Source: Eubacterium sp. UBA3279 (GTDB taxonomy: Bacteria > Bacillota > Clostridia > Lachnospirales > Lachnospiraceae). From it: a stretch of DNA of 55,318 nucleotides. The translations under genes were made by a program, and so were the position numbers. Positions within the stretch are counted from its first letter, which is position 1, and the number at the start of each line of letters is the position of its first letter. Positions 1 to 7,974 of the stretch are shown here, one piece after another. The stretch spans positions 1 through 55,318 of the forward strand of contig DETV01000049.1 of NCBI GenBank assembly GCA_002361775.1, written 5' to 3'. Below the pieces are notes generated by a model. That model worked only from the letters and a program-made list of their open reading frames with translations. It was not told where the DNA came from and did no database searches.

Positions 1-11
1 TTTTCCTCCAA

Positions 12-224
12 TTTGGGCATATACAAGTAGCCATCTTCCCATATGCCCACAAAACCCACGTTTCACAGGACGGATTTTTCCCCTCTAACTCCTATATGCC
101 CAAAACACTGATTTTTTCTGCTTTTTTCTTCCCTTTTTGGGCATATACGATTAGCTTCCCTGTCCCTTGCCCAACTTGCTTCCTTTCCCTCCACCTTTTC
201 TACCACTTTGGGCATATACGATTA
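12..224. repeat. Cluster of five TTTGGGCATATA motif copies
   Basis: No gene is supported in bases 1-314. This stretch holds five copies of a 12-base core TTTGGGCATATA or a near match. Three are on the plus strand (12-24, 134-153, 207-224) and two are inverted (41-53, with one mismatch; 93-105). The last two plus copies extend to TTTGGGCATATACGATTA. Centres lie about 29, 52, 43 and 71 bases apart, so the spacing is irregular, unlike a CRISPR array. The array may continue left of the window. It could be a set of protein-binding sites or a short dispersed repeat; the sequence does not decide. Confidence 0.7.
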
Positions 225-314
225 TAATGCGTATCGGTTCAAAAAAGAGCAGGATTGTTTTCCTGCCCTTTTCTTTACATTCCGTTTATATTTTTCAAAC
301 TATATATCCTCTTC

Positions 315-1448
315 CTATTTCCAAACCGGATTATCCAGTTCTGCCTGTACTCTTTTCAGGTGTTCCCGAATGCTGATTTTCTGAGGACATTGTTCTTCAC
401 ATGCTCCACATTCTACACAATTGCTGGGTTTTGCATCTTCTCCCAGGTCTTTTTCCCAACGATTCTGCACAAAGCTATATTTCTGATAAATATGATAGTC
501 ATTCCAGATACGGAAGCTTCCCGGAATATCTACGCCGGATGGACATGGCATACAGTAACGACATCCTGTACATCCATTTTGTACTCTTCCATTCAATGTA
601 TCTACTACCCGTTTTACCGTCTCCTCTTCTTTTTCAGATAAAGGTTCAAAATCACCAAATGTTTTCAGGTTGTCTTCTACCTGCTGCGGAGTGCTCATAC
701 CACTCAGAACCACCTTTACATTCGGATGAGAAGCTACCCAGCGCAATGCCCAGGAAGCAACGCTCTGATCCGGTCTTACCTGGCGGAACATATTTTCAAT
801 GTCATCAGAAAATCCTGCCAGAAGTCCTCCCCGTACCGGTTCCATAATGACCATAGGAATTCCTTTTTCCTCTGCCAGACGATATCCTTTATCACCAGCC
901 TGGATTTCTGTATCCATATAGTTATACTGGATCTGACAAAAATCCCAATTATAATAGTTGATGATTTCCTCAAACACTTCATAATCATCATGGAAAGAAA
1001 ATCCTATATAACGAATTTTTCCTTCCTCTCTGAATTTTTCACACATTTCGATCAGACCAAGTTTTTTCACTTTTTCAAATCGTTCTTTGTCCAGTGCATG
1101 AAGCAAATAAAAATCCACGTATTCTTTGTCCAGTCTCTTTAACTGGTCTTCAAATATTTTCTCCGCATCTTCTCTTGTTTCCACCATCCATACCGGAAGC
1201 TTTGTGGCAAGTACATAAGAAGATCTGTCATATTTGTTCAATACACGTCCCACAAAAGGTTCACTGTCGCCATTATGGTAAGGGAAAGCTGTGTCATAAT
1301 AAGTCACTCCCTTTGCCATAGCCTCGTCCAGCATTTTTTCTGCCTGCACCTCGTCAATTTTTCCATCTTCCTGTGTAGGGAAACGCATACAGCCAAATCC
1401 CAGCAGAGATGTTTCAATCCCCAGCTTATCAAACTTTCTTTTTTCCAT
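315..1448 (-). CDS. Aldo/keto reductase with C-terminal 4Fe-4S ferredoxin domain
   Basis: Predicted NAD(P)H- or ferredoxin-linked reductase of carbonyl compounds, 377 residues, cytoplasmic. The N-terminal ~290 residues form the aldo/keto reductase barrel. The catalytic tetrad is visible: Asp and Tyr in YDTAFPYHNG, Lys in ATKLP and His in LLHALD. The C-terminal ~80 residues carry two cysteine clusters, CTGCRYCMPCP and CVECGACEEQCP, typical of a ferredoxin-like domain in clostridial members of this family. The ATG at 1448 was chosen over the upstream one at 1493 because GGAGG lies 7 bases before it. It follows the MATE gene by 28 bases and probably shares its transcript. The substrate cannot be told from sequence. 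Confidence 0.9.
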   Translation of the reverse strand: MEKRKFDKLGIETSLLGFGCMRFPTQEDGKIDEVQAEKMLDEAMAKGVTYYDTAFPYHNGDSEPFVGRVLNKYDRSSYVLATKLPVWMVETREDAEKIFEDQLKRLDKEYVDFYLLHALDKERFEKVKKLGLIEMCEKFREEGKIRYIGFSFHDDYEVFEEIINYYNWDFCQIQYNYMDTEIQAGDKGYRLAEEKGIPMVIMEPVRGGLLAGFSDDIENMFRQVRPDQSVASWALRWVASHPNVKVVLSGMSTPQQVEDNLKTFGDFEPLSEKEEETVKRVVDTLNGRVQNGCTGCRYCMPCPSGVDIPGSFRIWNDYHIYQKYSFVQNRWEKDLGEDAKPSNCVECGACEEQCPQKISIREHLKRVQAELDNPVWK

Positions 1449-1476
1449 TTTCTTTCCTCCCAAATTCTTTTTATTA

Positions 1477-2841
1477 TCAGAACTGCTTTTCACCCGGTAT
1501 TTCTGTAACTTTCCGGATAATCACAAAATAGCTGATCATCAGAAGCAATGCGGCTCCTGCCCAGGCGCAGATTTCCGCATAGAATATGCCGTCTTCTCCA
1601 ATCAGCCTGGGAAGAAGCAACGCTACGCCAATACGCATAATAAATTCTGCAATACCGCTTGCAAGAGGAATCACCGTATTGCCCAATCCCTGAATGGCAG
1701 AGCGGTACACATATAACAAATACAGAGTCCACAAAAACAGAGCCATAATAAACAGATATTTGTATGCAATATCAAGAACCTGCCGAACCTGATCCGGCTC
1801 ACCCGATACAAAAAGAGAAAGTATGGGACGTCCTGCCGCCACCATGATCACAGATACGACAAGAGATGTGATGACTGCCATAACAGTACCACTGCTCACA
1901 CCTTTCCGAATCCGCTTAATTTCTCCCGCACCCAGATTCTGTCCCACATATGTAGTAATTGCATATCCGTAAGAAATAGCTGCCAGTTCCAGTACGCCAT
2001 ACATCTTGTTGGTAGCTGTAAAGCCTGCCACAAACAAGAATCCAAAACCATTTACCACATACTGTACAGTCAGACCTCCAATGGAAATAATCACATTTTG
2101 AAAAGCGAGGGGCGCGCCCAGCTTCAATAATTTTCCAGTCATCCCACTTTGCATATGAAAATCCTGTCTGCTCAGACGGACAACTTCGATTTTTCCCAAT
2201 ACCAACAGGCAATACGCAGCAGAAACTGCCTGAGCTATCACTGTAGCAATGGCCGCTCCTGCCACACCCCAGTGAAATCCTGCTACAAAAAGCAAGTCCA
2301 GAACCACATTCGTCAAGGCCGCCACGATCATAGCCATCAGCGGAGATCTGCTGTTACCCATAGCCCGTAAAATCGCTGCCAGTATATTATAAGCCGCAAT
2401 TACCGGAATTCCGCAAAATACGATCCGCAGATACATCATAGACATATCTATAACATTTTCCGGAGTATTCAGAAAAATCATTACCTTATAAACCACTGCC
2501 TGGCTGATTCCCAAAGTCAGCAAAGCAGTTATTGCAGTTAACACATAACTTTGAGCTACAGACTTTTTCAGTTTTTTCCACTCCGAAGCTCCATAATACT
2601 GAGATACCAAAATAGAAAATCCCTGGGTCATACCGGAAACCAGTCCCAACACCAGCCATACCAGCCAGTCTGCCGCCCCCAGCGCCGCCAAAGCCTGAAT
2701 CCCTACAAACTGCCCCACCACCATAGTATCCACCATGGTGTAAAACTGCTGAAAAATATTTCCCAGCATCAGCGGAATTGCAAAAAGTATAATCAGTTTT
2801 CCCGGTGAACCGCTGGTCATATTTTTTACCTTTGATGCCAT
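1477..2841 (-). CDS. MATE family efflux transporter
   Basis: Cation-coupled multidrug or toxin exporter of the MatE/NorM superfamily, 454 residues with about 12 hydrophobic helices. The N-terminus is typical: SGSPGKLIILFAIPLMLGNI followed by FQQFYTMVDTMVVG. The two MatE halves repeat, with a second PLAFQNVIISIGGLTVQ segment near the middle. The ATG at 2841 follows AGGAGGG by 5 bases and is preferred to the in-frame ATG at 2868. It is the first gene of a two-gene unit with the aldo/keto reductase. Substrate is unknown. Confidence 0.92.
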   Translation of the reverse strand: MASKVKNMTSGSPGKLIILFAIPLMLGNIFQQFYTMVDTMVVGQFVGIQALAALGAADWLVWLVLGLVSGMTQGFSILVSQYYGASEWKKLKKSVAQSYVLTAITALLTLGISQAVVYKVMIFLNTPENVIDMSMMYLRIVFCGIPVIAAYNILAAILRAMGNSRSPLMAMIVAALTNVVLDLLFVAGFHWGVAGAAIATVIAQAVSAAYCLLVLGKIEVVRLSRQDFHMQSGMTGKLLKLGAPLAFQNVIISIGGLTVQYVVNGFGFLFVAGFTATNKMYGVLELAAISYGYAITTYVGQNLGAGEIKRIRKGVSSGTVMAVITSLVVSVIMVAAGRPILSLFVSGEPDQVRQVLDIAYKYLFIMALFLWTLYLLYVYRSAIQGLGNTVIPLASGIAEFIMRIGVALLLPRLIGEDGIFYAEICAWAGAALLLMISYFVIIRKVTEIPGEKQF

Positions 2842-2923
2842 AAAAACCCTCCTGTACTTCACTCTCATGCAGATATCGTCCGGTCAGGGAAAACCGCGAG
2901 ACATCAGCACTTTTCTAACAGAT

Positions 2924-2952
2924 ATTTTACAGGAATCCCCCCAAAAAAGCAA
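2924..2952 (-). promoter_or_regulatory. Sigma-A promoter for the MATE/aldo-keto reductase unit
   Basis: On the minus strand a -35 TTGCTT (2947-2952) and a -10 TAAAAT (2924-2929) are separated by 17 bases, about 80 bases before the MATE start. The call rests on consensus match and position only. Confidence 0.55.
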
Positions 2953-2966
2953 GAGATACTGTTAAA

Positions 2967-3332
2967 CTATCCCTGGTTTACAGACCGGGTTGCAATAATA
3001 TCCACACCGGTTTCTCCAATATTTTTTACCAGGATATCCCCGGAAATAACCGGAGCTTCCACTTCCACTTTTTTTAATATCTTCATACACTCCAGCAACA
3101 TTTTTTTAGGAATATCGCTGGCAGTTTTCACCGAAACAACCGGAACCGTTCCCCCCGTTACCCGCACTGTAGACGTCAGGATTCTGGTGGGATTGGTCAC
3201 TTCTTTTTCTCCATATACAGCGCCCTTTTTGCAGGTATTGCCCTGAATTTTTTCTACTTTTCCATTATTTAAAATAACTTTTAACTGGCATCCCATAGGA
3301 CAGCCGATACAAGTCAGATTTCTTTCTTCCAT
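2967..3332 (-). CDS. DUF1667 iron-sulfur protein, third gene of the glycerol-3-phosphate oxidation set
   Basis: Small protein of 121 residues of the DUF1667 family. Four cysteines (C8, C11, C15 and C34, in CIGCPMGC and NTCKKG) resemble the N-terminal 4Fe-4S site of molybdopterin oxidoreductases, so it probably carries an iron-sulfur cluster. In many clostridia this family follows a GlpA-like dehydrogenase and a pyridine-nucleotide oxidoreductase, as it does here with an 11-base gap. The inferred role is electron transfer within that complex. An AGGAGGA ribosome site lies before the ATG. The exact electron acceptor is unknown. Confidence 0.85.
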   Translation of the reverse strand: MEERNLTCIGCPMGCQLKVILNNGKVEKIQGNTCKKGAVYGEKEVTNPTRILTSTVRVTGGTVPVVSVKTASDIPKKMLLECMKILKKVEVEAPVISGDILVKNIGETGVDIIATRSVNQG

Positions 3333-3342
3333 GTTCTTCCTC

Positions 3343-4623
3343 CTATTCTTCTTCTATCCGAATGACAATCTGAGATAAACCGGGATGTGCCATCAATTTT
3401 TCCTTTTCCAGCCACACGGTCTCCATTTCTCCCGGCGCCATGACCGGACGTTTCCGATGGAGAATTCTTTCTTCATCCAGATAAACAGAAATATAACACT
3501 GATGATACACCTGTCCCACCCGGAAACGGACAGGAAGTTTTTCTTCCATAATTTCCGGTCTGACGGTTCCCGGAACGGTATAACGGACTCCCTGCTCACC
3601 TTTTACTGTCACTTCCAGAGATTTTTCTTCCGCTTTTCTTTCCTGTAAATTCTGTTTTACATATTCTGCCGCATGTTTTCCTGCCAGAGCCGCTTCAGAA
3701 GAAACAAAATCCACCAGATCATGAACATGAAGTACATTTCCACAGGCAAACACACCGGATATATTTGTTTCCAGACTTTCATTTACCCTTGGTCCGCTGG
3801 TCACCGGATTTAATTCCACTCCCATACTTCGGGAAAGCTCATTTTCCGGAATCAGTCCCACAGACAATAACAGGGTATCGCAGGTATATTCTTCTTCCGT
3901 TCCCGGTATTGGTTTTCTGTTTTCATCCACCTGCGCCAAAACCACAGACTCCACTCGCTCTTTTCCTTTGATATCCACCACAGTATGGCTTAATTTTAAA
4001 GGAATACCAAAATCATCAAGACACTGAACAATATTTCTTTTCAATCCTCCTGAATATGGAAGCAATTCTGCAACCACTTTTACCCTGGCGCCTTCCAGTG
4101 TCATTCTTCTTGCCATGATCAGACCGATATCACCGGAACCTAAAATAACTACTTCCCGTCCCGGAAGAAATCCTTCCATATTTACCAGCCGCTGAGCAGT
4201 TCCCGCTGAATAAATTCCTGCAGGACGATATCCGGGAATATTCAACGCTCCCCTGGAACGTTCCCTGCATCCCATCGCCAAAATCACCGCCTGAGCTTCT
4301 ACAGTAAATAATCCTTCTTCCCGATTCAGCGCTGTAACTTTCTTATCGCTGCTGATATCCATTACCATTGTATTCAGCCGATATTCTATCTTTCTTTCTT
4401 CTGCCTGACAGATAAATCTCTGTGCATATTCCGGTCCTGTCAGTTCTTCCTGAAACGTATGAAGACCGAAACCGTTATGAATACACTGATTTAAGATTCC
4501 TCCCAGTTCTTTATCTCTTTCCAGAATCAGGATGTCCCGGATTCCCTGTTCCCAGGCAGACACCGCCGCTGCCAGACCCGCGGGGCCCCCTCCTATAATT
4601 ACCACATCATACTTTTCTTTCAT
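3343..4623 (-). CDS. FAD/NAD(P)-dependent oxidoreductase, GlpA partner
   Basis: Flavoprotein of 426 residues with two Rossmann motifs: GGGPAG near residue 11 for FAD, and GSGDIG near residue 160 for NAD(P). Late in the chain is the ACGN FAD-binding motif. It lacks the CxxC redox pair of thioredoxin reductases. It lies between the GlpA-like gene (12-base gap) and the DUF1667 gene (10-base gap), each with its own strong GGAGG site. From that context it probably passes electrons from glycerol-3-phosphate oxidation to NAD or another carrier. The C-terminal ~90 residues are not a standard oxidoreductase segment and may bind the partner proteins. Confidence 0.85.
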   Translation of the reverse strand: MKEKYDVVIIGGGPAGLAAAVSAWEQGIRDILILERDKELGGILNQCIHNGFGLHTFQEELTGPEYAQRFICQAEERKIEYRLNTMVMDISSDKKVTALNREEGLFTVEAQAVILAMGCRERSRGALNIPGYRPAGIYSAGTAQRLVNMEGFLPGREVVILGSGDIGLIMARRMTLEGARVKVVAELLPYSGGLKRNIVQCLDDFGIPLKLSHTVVDIKGKERVESVVLAQVDENRKPIPGTEEEYTCDTLLLSVGLIPENELSRSMGVELNPVTSGPRVNESLETNISGVFACGNVLHVHDLVDFVSSEAALAGKHAAEYVKQNLQERKAEEKSLEVTVKGEQGVRYTVPGTVRPEIMEEKLPVRFRVGQVYHQCYISVYLDEERILHRKRPVMAPGEMETVWLEKEKLMAHPGLSQIVIRIEEE

Positions 4624-4635
4624 GACTCTTCCTCC

Positions 4636-6072
4636 CTACAAACTGTCCTTTGTGGTTCCCACCAGCAATTTTGAATTTCCTCCTGCCTTTGTCAGTTCCT
4701 CCATAGGAATCTTCCACTCTCTCGACAGAATTTCCATTGTCTTTGGCGCGCAAAAACCGGACTGACATCTGCCCATACCTGCCCGTGTTCTCCGTTTCAC
4801 TCCATCCAGAGATCTTGCTCCCAGAGGACGATGAATCGCATCCAGAATCTCTCCCTCCGTAACACTTTCACAGCGGCAGATAATCGTTCCATATGCAGGA
4901 TTTTCTTTCACCAGTTCTCTCCATTCTTCTCTGGATAATTTTTGTGGATTTAAAATTCCTTTTCTTTTGGAAATAAAATCCTCCTTTTTTTCAGGATGAA
5001 GCTTTTGTGAAACCAATTCTGCCAGACGTACGCCAATAGCGGGCGCACTGGTCAGCCCCGGAGACTCAATTCCCGCACAGTCAAAAAATCCCGGCGCATC
5101 TTTCACTTCTTCAATAATAAATTCATGTCCTTCTTCATGAGCCCGCAACCCGGTAAAAGAAGTGATCACCTGACGCAATGGCAGACCTTCCACACTTCTT
5201 ACTGCTTTTTTTGCCACTTCTTCCATTCCTTCTGCCGTAGTATTTGTTCCTTCTTTATTCTCTATATCTTTTGCTGTCGGTCCCACCAGCAGATTTCCGT
5301 GAACCGTAGGCGTTACCAATACGCCTTTACCGTATTTGCCGGGAAGCTGGAAAATTGTGTGATTCACATGATCTCCCACACTGCGGTCCAGAAGATAATA
5401 TTCTCCCTTTCTGGCTGTAATGTGAATTTTCTGTTCACTGACCATATTATGGAAAACATCTGCGTAGACCCCCGCCGCATTGATGATGCATTTCGTCTCA
5501 AACACCTGATCGCCAGTGATCACCCGATATCCTTCTTCTGACTTTTCTATTCTTTCCACTTCTTTATCAAAGAAAAAGTCCACTCCATTCATGGCCGCAT
5601 TTTCTGCCAAAGCAATATTCAGGCCGAAGGGACAGACAATTCCTCCTGTAGGCGCATACAGGGAAGCCACCGCTTCATGGGAAATATTAGGCTCCATCTC
5701 CCGCAGCGCTTCCTGCCGGATAATCTGAATATCCGGCACTCCATTTTTCTCACCCTGATGCTTCAGATCTTCCAGTTTATCTAAATCTTCTTCCTGGAAA
5801 CAGAGTACCAGAGATCCAATTCTTTCAAAGGAAAAATCCAATTCTTTTGAAAGTTCTTCCATCATGGCATTTCCCTTTACATTCATTTCCGCCATCAGAC
5901 TTCCCGGTTTTGCATCAAATCCGGCGTGAACGATTCCACTGTTAGCCTTGGAGGTTCCGCTGCATACATCCTCCCCTTTTTCCAGCACTCCGATTTTCAA
6001 TTGATATCTGGACAATTCTCTGGCTGCGGCGCTTCCACAGACTCCTGCGCCAATAATCAAAACATCATACAT
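4636..6072 (-). CDS. GlpA-like FAD-dependent glycerol-3-phosphate dehydrogenase with BFD-type 2Fe-2S domain
   Basis: Predicted to oxidise sn-glycerol 3-phosphate to dihydroxyacetone phosphate; 478 residues. The N-terminus has the DAO/GlpA dinucleotide fold IGAGVCGSAAARELSRY. The GTSKANSGIVHAGFDAKPG segment is characteristic of the GlpA and L-2-hydroxyglutarate oxidase group. The C-terminal ~90 residues carry CRCESVTEGEI and, further on, GMGRCQSGFC, the CxC...CxxxxC pattern of a BFD-like 2Fe-2S domain. glpK upstream and the FAD/NAD and DUF1667 genes downstream support the glycerol role over 2-hydroxyglutarate oxidation. It is separated from glpK by a strong terminator, so its expression may not simply follow glpK. 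Confidence 0.85.
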   Translation of the reverse strand: MYDVLIIGAGVCGSAAARELSRYQLKIGVLEKGEDVCSGTSKANSGIVHAGFDAKPGSLMAEMNVKGNAMMEELSKELDFSFERIGSLVLCFQEEDLDKLEDLKHQGEKNGVPDIQIIRQEALREMEPNISHEAVASLYAPTGGIVCPFGLNIALAENAAMNGVDFFFDKEVERIEKSEEGYRVITGDQVFETKCIINAAGVYADVFHNMVSEQKIHITARKGEYYLLDRSVGDHVNHTIFQLPGKYGKGVLVTPTVHGNLLVGPTAKDIENKEGTNTTAEGMEEVAKKAVRSVEGLPLRQVITSFTGLRAHEEGHEFIIEEVKDAPGFFDCAGIESPGLTSAPAIGVRLAELVSQKLHPEKKEDFISKRKGILNPQKLSREEWRELVKENPAYGTIICRCESVTEGEILDAIHRPLGARSLDGVKRRTRAGMGRCQSGFCAPKTMEILSREWKIPMEELTKAGGNSKLLVGTTKDSL

Positions 6073-6140
6073 TTTACTTCCTCCCTGTTATTTAGTATTT
6101 CATCCTGTTTTTATATAATAAAGATACGATTTCCCATAAA

Positions 6141-6201
6141 TAAAAACAAAAGACAGAACAATGAACACCCTTTTGTAAAGGATGTTGTACATTGCCTGTC
6201 T
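6141..6201 (-). terminator. Rho-independent terminator after glpK
   Basis: On the minus strand a long interrupted hairpin pairs AGACAG/CTGTCT, CAATG/CATTG, ACA/TGT and CCTTT/AAAGG, then runs into TTTTGTTTTTA. It lies between glpK and the GlpA-like gene, so the downstream genes depend on readthrough or their own promoter. Confidence 0.75.
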
Positions 6202-6224
6202 CTGTTCTCCGCAATCTCTTCTTT

Positions 6225-7724
6225 CTATTGTTCCTCCTTTGCCCATCCAAAGGAATAGCGGACAGCTTTCTGCCATCCTTTCATCTTTTTCTCCTGTTCT
6301 TCCTGTGAAATCTTCGGAGAAAATACTTTATCAATAGCCCAATTTTCTTTTACCGCTTCCTTATTCGGCCAGTAACCCACTGCCAGTCCAGCCAGATAAG
6401 CAGCTCCCATGGCTGTTGTCTCCACACAGGAAGGTCTTTTTACCGGTTCCTGAATCATATCTGCCTGTGTCTGCATCAGAAAATCATTGGCGCTGGCTCC
6501 CCCGTCCACTTTTAAGGAGGTGAGAGAAATACCTGAATCCGCCTCCATCGCCTTGATCACATCATGAGCCTGATATGCGATAGATTCCAGTGTTGCCCGG
6601 ATAATATGATACTTATTTACGCCCCGGGTCAGCCCCACAATAGCGCCTCTTGCATACTGATCCCAATAAGGCGCTCCCAGTCCGGTAAAAGCAGGCACCA
6701 CATAACATCCGTTGGTATCTTTCACTTTCTTTGCCATATACTCGGAATCTGCAGCGGAATCAATCACTCTCAATTCATCTCTCAGCCACTGAATAGCCGC
6801 TCCCGCTACAAATATAGATCCCTCCAAAGCATAATTCACTTTTCCGTCAATTCCCCAGGCAATAGTTGTTACCAGACCATTCTGAGAAAATACCGGCTTT
6901 TCTCCTGTATTCATCAGAAGGAAACAACCGGTGCCATATGTATTTTTTGCTTCTCCCGGCTCAAAGCAGGTCTGACCAAATAAGGCTGACTGCTGATCTC
7001 CTGCCGCTCCTCCTATGGGAATTGCGCCTCCCAAATAAGAGGGATCTGCCATTCCATACACACAACTGGATGGCACAGGCTTTGGCAGCATACATCTTGG
7101 AATATCCAATTCTGCCAGTATCTCGTCATCCCAGTCCAATGTATTGATATTAAACAGTAAGGTTCGGGATGCATTGGAATAATCTGTTACATGAATTCCC
7201 CCTTTTGTAAGCTTCCAGATCAGCCAGGTTTCTACTGTTCCGAAAAGCAGTTCTCCTTTTTGAGCCCGTTCTCTGGCTCCCGGAACGTGATCCAGAATCC
7301 ATTTCACCTTGGTTCCCGCAAAATAAGCATCAATGATCAGTCCTGTTTTTTTCCGGAACATTTCCGTAAGTCCCTTTTCCTTCAGGGAATCACAGTATTC
7401 GGAAGTTCTGCGGCACTGCCACACAATGGCATGATAAACAGGATCTCCCGTATTCTTATCCCAGACAATTGCCGTTTCTCTTTGATTCGTAATTCCTATC
7501 GCTGCAATATCTTCTGCTGCGGCGCCTATCTTTGACATGGCTTCCACAGCCACCCCCAACTGGGTAGACCATATCTCATTGGCGTCATGTTCCACCCATC
7601 CCGGTTTCGGAAAATACTGGGTAAATTCTTTTTGCGCCACACTGCACATCTCACCTTTTTCATTAAACAGGATACAGCGGTTACTTGTGGTTCCTGCATC
7701 TAAAGCCATAACATATTTTGCCAT
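6225..7724 (-). CDS. glpK: Glycerol kinase
   Basis: ATP-dependent phosphorylation of glycerol to glycerol 3-phosphate in the cytoplasm; 499 residues, the usual length. FGGY-family features are present: N-terminal MALDAGTTSNR phosphate loop, GITNQRET, IVWQCRRT, GAAGDQQSALFGQ and the C-terminal VDGGASANDFLMQ. The ATG at 7724 is chosen because GGAGG lies 5 bases upstream; an earlier in-frame ATG at 7742 has no site. The promoter and a leader hairpin precede it. It supplies substrate to the GlpA-like dehydrogenase. No glycerol facilitator gene lies in this window. Confidence 0.97.
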   Translation of the reverse strand: MAKYVMALDAGTTSNRCILFNEKGEMCSVAQKEFTQYFPKPGWVEHDANEIWSTQLGVAVEAMSKIGAAAEDIAAIGITNQRETAIVWDKNTGDPVYHAIVWQCRRTSEYCDSLKEKGLTEMFRKKTGLIIDAYFAGTKVKWILDHVPGARERAQKGELLFGTVETWLIWKLTKGGIHVTDYSNASRTLLFNINTLDWDDEILAELDIPRCMLPKPVPSSCVYGMADPSYLGGAIPIGGAAGDQQSALFGQTCFEPGEAKNTYGTGCFLLMNTGEKPVFSQNGLVTTIAWGIDGKVNYALEGSIFVAGAAIQWLRDELRVIDSAADSEYMAKKVKDTNGCYVVPAFTGLGAPYWDQYARGAIVGLTRGVNKYHIIRATLESIAYQAHDVIKAMEADSGISLTSLKVDGGASANDFLMQTQADMIQEPVKRPSCVETTAMGAAYLAGLAVGYWPNKEAVKENWAIDKVFSPKISQEEQEKKMKGWQKAVRYSFGWAKEEQ

Positions 7725-7746
7725 AAAAACCTCCATCCCCAAAGAA

Positions 7747-7802
7747 AAATGAGCAAGACAAACAGCAACATCTTCATGTTGTGAAAGCTCGCTCTTCTCT
7801 CC
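7747..7802 (-). promoter_or_regulatory. Attenuator-like hairpin in the glpK leader
   Basis: Between the promoter and the glpK start, the minus-strand leader carries GGAGAGAAGAGCG, then a hairpin with outer stem GAGCGAG/CTTGCTC (7788-7794 with 7751-7757, one G-U pair) and inner stem CAACAT/ATGTTG, then ATTTTTCTTT. This is a Rho-independent terminator shape ahead of the gene. In Firmicutes glycerol genes are often controlled by GlpP antitermination at such leaders; assigning GlpP here is inference because no glpP is in the window. Confidence 0.6.
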
Positions 7803-7839
7803 GCTTCATTTTTTAATTTTCCTTCGTGATTTTGACTAT

Positions 7840-7868
7840 ATTTTAACACTTATTCTGTTCATTTGCAA
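7840..7868 (-). promoter_or_regulatory. Promoter of glpK
   Basis: Minus-strand -35 TTGCAA (7863-7868), 17-base spacer, -10 TAAAAT (7840-7845). The predicted start lies near 7833, giving a leader of about 110 bases that contains the attenuator hairpin. Confidence 0.6.
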
Positions 7869-7902
7869 GACAAAAACCCGAAAAATCACCACAGTAACCT
7901 GC

Positions 7903-7931
7903 TTGCGTATATTTTCTTTTCCCGTTATAAT
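7903..7931 (+). promoter_or_regulatory. Promoter of the shikimate kinase/alarmone synthetase fusion gene
   Basis: Plus-strand -35 TTGCGT (7903-7908), 17-base spacer, perfect -10 TATAAT (7926-7931), followed after about 36 bases by the AAAGGAGAT ribosome site of the fusion gene. The promoter supports translation from ATG 7975 rather than from the upstream in-frame ATG. Confidence 0.7.
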
Positions 7932-7974
7932 ACAGACAGAATGTTTTACAAAAGAAAACTCAAAGGAGATTACC

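Noticed and set aside
12..224. CRISPR array
   Set aside because: The repeated words are short, occur in both orientations and are irregularly spaced, with no uniform spacers.
255..1142. Several plus-strand ORFs opposite the aldo/keto reductase
   Set aside because: They lie opposite a well-supported gene and have low-complexity Phe/Ser/Leu-rich products.
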